This document shows positions 57,996-64,000 of a stretch of DNA of 64,000 nt, in pieces (position 1 is the first letter of the stretch; every line of letters begins with the position of its first letter). Below the pieces are notes generated by a model. It saw only the letters and a list, made by a program, of their open reading frames with translations, did not search any database and was not told the DNA's origin. The stretch lies in contig CM043966.1 in NCBI GenBank assembly GCA_014529385.2, positions 94,067,087 to 94,131,086 on the forward strand. The letters run 5' to 3'. This stretch comes from Adiantum capillus-veneris (taxonomy: Eukaryota; Streptophyta; Polypodiopsida; Polypodiales; Pteridaceae). A program made the translations under genes and the position numbers.

Positions 57996-59222
57996 TTCTC
58001 TCATATCATCAAGTTCATGATGATAAGGAATTGACACAGCTGAAATTTGTGGCTTCCTTGACAAGGCATCAGTCACAACGTTCTTCTTGCCTTCCACATG
58101 CACAATCTGAAAATGGAACATGGACAAGATATTTGCCCATCGCATATGCTTCTCAGATAACTTTGTCTGTGTCAAGAAGTATCGCAAGGTCTGATGGTCC
58201 GTTTGGACAACGAAATCTGCACCTAGCAGGTAGTGTTTCCAACTTAAGAGCGCATGAATCACAGCCAGTAACTCTTTCTCATAGACCTGCATGGTCATCT
58301 CTGGCCCTTGCAAAATTCTGCTCTCATAGGCTACTACCCTGCCATCTTGCATTAGCACTGCACCAATGCTACTACCACAGGCGTCACACTGGACCACAAA
58401 TGACTTCCTAAGATTTGGCAACACAATGACTGGATCTGAAGTCATCTTTTCCTTTAAGAGATTAAAAGCTGAAATCTCTTTCTGTGTCCATTTAAAGGTG
58501 ACTGCCTTCTTTGACTGCCTTCTTTTGAAGAGCATGTAAAGGTGAAGCAATCTTAGCGAAATTTCGGATAAACCTTCTGTAATAGGAGCATAGTCCCAAG
58601 AAACTTCGGACATCGTGCACCGTCTTCAAATCTGGCCATGACTTGATCGCTTCAACTTTTGCAGGATCCATTCTGACACCATCCTTTGAGACAATGTGTC
58701 CCAGAAAGTGGATCTCTTCTAGAAAAAATTCACTTTTCTTTGCATTGATGAGCAACCTATGACTGCGTAGCTCTTTGAACACAATGGCCAAGTGATGCCT
58801 ATGCTCCTCTTCATTCTTTGAGTATACTATCATGTCATCAAAGAATGTACCAACAAACTGCTGGTGTGGACGGAAAATTCTGTTCATCATCCTATTGAAC
58901 GTAGCAGGAGCATTTGTGAGACCAAAGGGCATCACTAAAAATTCATAAAGGCCAAACGTCGTTCTAAAAGCAGTCTTGTGCACATCCTCTGATCTAATGC
59001 GGATTTGATGGTACCCACTCTTTAGATCTATCCTGCTAAACATAGCTGCTCCTTCTAATTTGTCCAGAATATCATCAATTCTAGGTATAGGGAACCTATT
59101 CTTGATGGTATTCTTGTTCAGTGCACGGTAGTCGATGCACATACGCCATGAGCCATCCTTTTTCTGCACCAACAACACTGGAGAACAGAATGGGGATGAA
59201 CTGGGCTGAATCAGACCCTTTT
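57960..59222 (-). pseudogene. Element D reverse transcriptase and RNase H
   Basis: RT is open from 59178 to 58492: [68 protein letters not shown] (catalytic pair intact), [21 protein letters not shown] frameshift near 58515 moves to the RNase H frame (58613-57921): FVVQCDACGSSIGAVLMQDG with its Asp, RVVAYESRILQG, EKELLAVIHALLSWKHYLLG, TDHQTLRYFL and KKNVVTDALSRKP. A small deletion just before the RT start (near 59223) removes part of the [11 protein letters not shown] helix and shifts the frame. Confidence 0.93.
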
Positions 59223-60300
59223 CTAACAGCTCGTGTGCTGAGCCGCACTAACCCTATACGGAGGCTTATTTGGTGGGCTACTGCCTGGTACCAAATCTAT
59301 CACATGGTCCTCGGGTCTCTCTGGCGGTAATTGAGACGGTAATGAATTGGAAAAACAATCACTATATTGTTGTAAAAACATTGACCTTTCTTTATCTAGC
59401 ACAGATAAATTTGATTCATCACAATCTGACACTTCACGTGCAAAAACCAAGTACGCAGAAAGATGCTTTTTCATTACAGAAGTAATAACAGAAGCTGATA
59501 CAATGGGAATAGACTCCCCTTTAAGCTTTACATCCAGAATGTGAGTCTTTCCCTTGCTCTGTATAGTGATCTTTTTGTTGTAGGCATCCATGATTCCCTG
59601 TACACGAAACAACCAAGGAATACCTAACAACACATCACATCCGTCCAGCGGTATGAAAATTCTTCAGCATCTACATAGGACTGGATATGTAGGCGCAACT
59701 TTCCGATGGGTGTCACAGCCTCTATATGGCCAGGACATGCCAAATCTGCCTCTGCTGTATACCCCATCTCTCTAGGTCTGATTTCCAACTTTGAAGCCAA
59801 TTCTGGGGAAATGAAGTTGGCTTTGGCACCTGGATCAAAGAAGATAAGCACCGTTTGATCCTTGACCTTTCCCCATGTTCTGCAAAGCTCACTTGCATCT
59901 GAATTTGGCTTGTCGCCCACCATATCTGGCACTAGACCAGCCATGGGCTTCTTTCCTTTCCTGTCCTCCTTGTCTTCAGAATAAGCTGGCCTTTTCTTTG
60001 TAGGACAATTGTAAGCAATGTGGCCAGGCTGCTCACAGATGAAGCATTTGTTCTCTGACCTAAGGACCTTCTTTTGCTCTTCTGACTTGCGAGGAAACGT
60101 CTCTTCCATTTCTTTGCTGGTCCCTTTTCTGATTCAACGGTAGCTTTGCCTTTCCCTGCGTTGGTTGGCTCCTGAGTCCCTTTAGGAACCTCATTGGGAA
60201 CGTGCTTCTTCGCTGAATTTTTTTTGGCTGATCCTTCCTTGACGCCAGTATTGAATTCAGAATCTTCTCCCGTGAGCAAACCACTGCCAGTGTTTGCTAC
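59223..60300 (-). pseudogene. Element D nucleocapsid and protease
   Basis: From about 60300 on the minus strand: a Lys-rich linker in two frames, then the knuckle CFICEQPGHIAYNCP (about 60046-60002). The protease follows (59860-59640): LIFFDPGAKANFISPELASK, with the DPG form of the active site, then IGKLRLHIQSYVDAEEF. A frameshift near 59640 leads to DVMLLGIPWL-type text (59633 on), then KLKGESIPIVSASVITSVMK and ERPEDHVIDLVPGSSPPNKP before the RT. The protease shares AKANFISPELA with family C, which shows that C and D are related lineages. Confidence 0.9.
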
Positions 60301-60309
60301 CTTGATGAG

Positions 60310-61670
60310 CTACGCCAAAGTAGCGACTTTGGTCTTCGTACAGTACTTTCTCAATCCTTTGGGTAGGCCACAACAGTATTTTTCAATCTGTTCTGTCAAT
60401 GGCACAAACCTATAGGAAGTTACTGGAAGTAGAGATTTCCAAAACTTCCGATTGTAATCATCCAGATTCTTGCAAGTGGCAGCATTAAGCTGGTGCCATT
60501 CTGTCATGACATCTGCTTTAAAGTCATCAGATAACCATGCTGTTGCAAAAATCTGCTTGAAGTAAATCCATGTGGACGGAGCTTGCCCTTTCAGCAATAA
60601 AGTTGTCCACCATTGTCCCGCATTCCCTGTCAAGAAAGTGGTTGCCTTGCGGACCTTTGAAGCCTCTGTAAAGTTCCCCCTTGCATAGGCCTTGTCAAAC
60701 TGCTGGAGGAATGAGAGAGCCTTCTTCCTGTCATCAAACCCTGTAAAGGTCGTGAATGTCACACCTTTGCCACCTTCTTTGTACGGAGTTGGCCTCTCCA
60801 GCGGCGTTAAATTGTCATATGGAAGTGATTGAAACATGGGAACACTGTTAGGGTTCATTTGTGTTCCCTGACCGCAATTAAGTTGACCTGGAAAGGCCAT
60901 ATTTGGCTGCTGATTTGTAATTCCAGCCATACCAAAATTTGCCTGTGGCATCCCAAATTGGCCCTGAGTGGTTTGAAACCTTGGTAACATGCCCGTGACA
61001 CCATACATGGGGTTAGGCATCATCGTTTGAGCACCCCCGAATACTGTTCCTGGCGTGTAAAATTGATTTCCAGGTGCATGACCAGCTATGCTCTGGGATA
61101 CCGATCCACCTCCAAAATAGCCAGGGTGTACTGAAGGTGGTGGGAAGACCTGTTGCATAGCCTGTAGGTTGCTTCCCTGCCCAATAGAACCAGCTATAGG
61201 CTGCTGAAAAGTGGCTGGCTGAACTGGTACAGCTTGAAAGACTGGCATCTCAGCCACCTGTTCTTGCACCTTAGGCACAGGTTGTGGAGATTGCACGTTC
61301 TCCGTCAAGTGTACAGGTGTTTCCATTGACTGTGCAGTATGAATCACCTGTGCTCGAGCCTTAACAGGCTTTTGAATATGATCCAGTGACCCAACTTGCT
61401 GAATATGATCCAGTGACCCAACTTGCTGAGACGGAAGAGGAGGTTGCAAAAAGGCTAGTTCTGCATTACTTGTGTGAACATAGCCACAACAGTAGCCAAC
61501 TGGGTCCTGAATATATCATCATCCGTCTGTGGTGGTCTTGAAGACTCACCCACTTCATGTGTCTGTTGACCCTGTGAAGAGGAAAGCTCTTCAGTCACAT
61601 CATCTTGTGTCTGGTCTATGATCCCCTGTGTCTTCAAGCCCAACCTGACCAAGGCTCACTTCTATGGAAA
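60310..61670 (-). pseudogene. Element D gag capsid
   Basis: The N-terminal part is open from 61652 to 61455 (LGLKTQGIIDQTQDDVTEEL), but no ATG is visible in that frame, so the start is eroded. A stop or frameshift near 61450 leads to a 379-codon stretch (61449-60310). It begins with a tandem QVGSLDHIQ repeat (27-bp units at about 61374-61427). A long Gln/Pro/Gly/Met-rich region follows (QQPNMAFPGQLNCGQGTQMN), unlike the Lys/Ser-rich gag of family C. Then comes a conserved capsid: FTTFTGFDDRKKALSFLQQF, AGQWWTTLLLKGQAPSTWIY, FWKSLLPVTSYRFVPLTEQI and EKYCCGLPKGLRKYC. Confidence 0.9.
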
Positions 61671-61683
61671 AAAGTGATTTAAT

Positions 61684-61699
61684 CCCGGGGATGGAACCA
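61684..61699 (-). promoter_or_regulatory. Element D primer binding site, not initiator-Met
   Basis: On the minus strand TGGTTCCATCCCCGGG abuts the LTR end (...GGTTTCA) with no spacer. It ends in the complement of ACCA, like a tRNA 3' end, but it is not the TGGTATCAGAGC site of elements A, B and C. I cannot assign the tRNA. Confidence 0.7.
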
Positions 61700-63176
61700 T
61701 GAAACCGGCCTGTGCTTTCAAAAAGGGCGGTAGAATTTAAACTTAAACCTTATTTGCTTTCACCCATTTAATTTGTCGCCCACTTTACCTGTACTTTCAA
61801 GACACAACAAAGGGGAAAGGGATACAAGCTGCTAGATTGCACCTGTATGAGAAGACCGACACCAGATTGGCCCCTAACTTAGGCGCCCCTTTCGGTATTT
61901 CTTTATTGTTTAAAAGAGGGAATAAACGCTGTGGCTCCCTACAAGCTGCCCCGCACAAGCTTGGCTGAATTTCAATTGTTCCGGCCCGATGTCGGCAGCA
62001 TAACTGTACTAGGACACTTCACAGTCAGTATTCCCACGCATTGACTGACTTTCCCGACGCATACGGGCACTTTTCAAAACCTGGCGAGAATCTGCAGCAC
62101 GCTGAATTCTCTGTTTTCAGTCCCAAAAATGCGTCAGCTCACCTGTACTGCGGTCCCCTCACGTCCCTGAACCTCCTGGGGGTATTAGGGACCGTTTAGG
62201 GCCAAAACCCTAAACCTGTAAAAATACACAGCAGGCTGTAATTTACTGTTTCGGGCTCTGTTTCGCGTGCCGGTCGCATCCGTAGCAAGTCCTCGAGCTC
62301 CCGCACCTGTAGGGCTACTTGCCCTTTGAATTGGACGAGATTTCTGGCATGAAACCTCTCCGAATTCACCTGTACCTGCGGGGGATTAGCCGCTAGCTAG
62401 TCCAGTACCTGTGCAAGAGGCTCTTGCCTCGGCAATCGCGCATGAACCCACACAACTGTACATTGGTCAATTGAAAAGCCCACTAGTGGGGCATAACATA
62501 CTGCCATAGGGGAGAGAGAGGGCAATGCGTAGTGTGCAGGGCATCACTCCTGGCACCGCAATGTACATAGGAGGGAAAGGAAGCACTCCATAGCTCTTAA
62601 CCTGTGACAAAAATCTGCAAATGAGCCCCTTCTCCCTTCAAATTCAGCGCCACTTCTTCATGCATGAGGAAAGTGCACAGAAATGTGCCACTTGGCACAT
62701 TTACAGCCTATTTCCCGTTTCGGGGTTGCCGCCTAAAAATCTCCCAATCGGTTGCCCAGTTGACTTCACGGCAGAGTAAGAAAATGTTCCCCTTGTCATT
62801 CCGGAGGTAATGACGCAAACACGTTTTCAGGTCTCAAATAGCAGTTCCCTAAATTTTAGGAGATGCTGCCATTGTATCTTTCTAGGTCATCTGACCCCCT
62901 TTGTACACTGCAGCCACACCCAGAATTGAAATGTAGCCTCTGTAGCAAAGGATTCCACTTTGGCTAGTCAATGACCCCACTTTGGCTAACCATAGTCCTT
63001 GTCCAACCTTAGTGCTCTCTTGCCCTCAGGCGTGGACTCCCTCTGGACAGTTCCACACTAGCTATGCAATGCAGGGCAGTTAGATTTCCCGAGGGGTGTT
63101 TCCAAAAAGTGAAAGTAAATAAATAATAAGAAAGAAATCAACAAAAAGGATAGATAGTAGTCACACGCTGGTGACA
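61700..63176 (-). repeat. 5' LTR of element D
   Basis: Left edge TGAAACCGGCCTGTGC; right edge CACACGCTGGTGACA, followed by GTAGA. The partner is 54496-55973. Confidence 0.95.
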
Positions 63177-63195
63177 GTAGAAGAGAAATTGGCCG

Positions 63196-63209
63196 TGCTC
63201 TAATATCAC
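63196..63209 (-). promoter_or_regulatory. C3 primer binding site
   Basis: On the minus strand TGATATTAGAGCAC lies 1 nt from the LTR end. It is a mutated form of C1's TGGTATCAGAGCAC. Element D lies between this leader and the C3 gag. Confidence 0.75.
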
Positions 63210-63752
63210 TGTAACAAACTTGGGACACCCCAAGTCAAGATTCTACCGTGACACAACAAAGATTCACTGCAAAACAGTCCACAAAGACGACACGGCCCGG
63301 CGTAGTTCCATGCCCAGAGGTATTGGTCCCAAAGACTGGCTTTCGGTATTTCTTTTTATATTAATCTGTGTTCAAAGTACAAGAGAGTAGACAGGCGTTC
63401 ACTCTCAGACTGTACGTCCAGATGCTCTGAGTAATGAGGCCTAGCCCACTTATTTATTGGTACAAGGGATGCCCAAAAGTAGAGCCCAAAAATCTTTTAA
63501 TATTAAAAGCTTCAATCTCAAAAGCATTATGGTCAAAAGCTGCTAGTGAAAATCAGCGAGCGTAATTTGCGGAGATCTGTACAACGTACGTACAGCATAC
63601 GAACTGCCACGTCATCAGCATAAACTCCGGTGCAATTTCTGCCGCAAAATCAGGGGGACAGCTACGTCAGCATTCAATGAGCCGTCCGTATTGGTTGCAA
63701 CGTCAGCTTGTGTCTGTGTGTGTGGGCACTGTCACGTCATCAGTTTGTGACA
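63210..63752 (-). repeat. 5' LTR of gypsy copy C3
   Basis: Minus-strand start TGTCACAAACTGATGACG; end ...CCAAGTTTGTTACA. Same layout as the C1/C2 LTRs (GATGACGT, AAAGAAATACCGAAAG, CCAGTCTTTGGGACC) but without a GA expansion. Confidence 0.85.
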
Positions 63753-64000
63753 CGTTGCAAGTGTTTCTCTGCAAAAAAACAGAGTAGATCACCGTGTCCG
63801 TTCAATTTCTTCCAAGTAAGATGCACAACTTCTGCTTTTCTGCATTCGTCTGTCCTTTCAACTTTCTTCCCGACTTGAGAGGAGAATCAATGGCCTCACG
63901 TCATCTCGAGCGAATCTCATCCATCAGGTAAATCGTCAGGTGTTTCTCGAGCCTCGGGTACTTCATCAATCTTTTCACACACGTGTCAACCTGCAGTTGA
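63753..64000. other. No recognisable gene
   Basis: This is flanking sequence beyond the C3 LTR. I found neither a CstF-77 exon nor an element motif. Confidence 0.5.

Larger units (their letters stand above)
54496..63176 (-). mobile_element. Ty3/gypsy element D, complete ends, flanked by GTAGA duplications
   Basis: Minus strand: 5' LTR 63176-61700, primer site, gag, protease, RT, RNase H, integrase, chromodomain-like tail, hairpin and purine tract, 3' LTR 55973-54496. GTAGA flanks both ends (54491-54495, 63177-63181). C2 near 47670-47695 shows the uninterrupted target within the family C leader. The LTRs are about 1478 and 1477 bp and highly similar, so D is the youngest-looking insertion here, yet its coding region has frameshifts. 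Confidence 0.95.

Overview
The window looks like nuclear DNA of a land plant with a large, repeat-rich genome (a fern, lycophyte, gymnosperm or similar; I cannot name the species). The reasons are degenerate Ty3/gypsy chromoviruses with long LTRs and initiator-Met tRNA primer sites, long (GA)n/(CT)n/(TG)n runs, dense nesting of elements, and one host gene start with GT-AG introns. No bacterial, organellar or CRISPR features were seen.

The only convincing host gene is the 5' end of a CstF-77 (cleavage stimulation factor subunit 3, HAT-repeat) gene on the + strand. It has three in-frame exons at 38940-39128, 39667-39729 and 40282-40391. The fourth exon is not visible. Everything from 40392 to the window end is either a giant intron packed with retroelements or evidence that the gene is broken.

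Layout. 1-1.8 kb: decayed gag with CCHC knuckles. 1.8-7.7 kb: gypsy copy A1, whose gag-to-integrase-N half is inverted relative to its integrase/chromodomain/LTR half. 7.7-11.7 kb: LTR-like and gag fragments. 11.75-29.7 kb: a long inverted repeat (arms about 2.2 kb, each carrying a decayed kinase-like gene) with GA and CT tracts facing each other at its centre. One arm is split by gypsy element A2 (14086-27003, 5-bp duplication ATAGC). A2 is a tandem LTR-internal-LTR-internal-LTR composite and is itself split by a Mutator-like element (19548-23086, 9-bp duplication CTTTTTCCC). 30.1-32.4 kb: LINE-like remnant. 32948-38223: gypsy element B, bounded by LTRs and the duplication GATCT, lacking most of gag. 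38.5-40.4 kb: SINE-like repeat and CstF-77 exons. 42.5-53.7 kb: gypsy family C copies C1 and C2 with an inverted gag-protease fragment between them. 53.7-63.75 kb: minus-strand copy C3, split by element D (54496-63176, duplication GTAGA).

The most interesting signal is a short perfect hairpin next to the 3' polypurine tract in all five element copies that retain this end, from four families. The stems are unrelated in sequence but always self-complementary, and the transcribed-strand loop is AGGA (four copies) or AGGG (one). The elements look non-functional: stops and frameshifts are common and several catalytic residues are lost. All calls come from reading the sequence; nothing was searched against databases.
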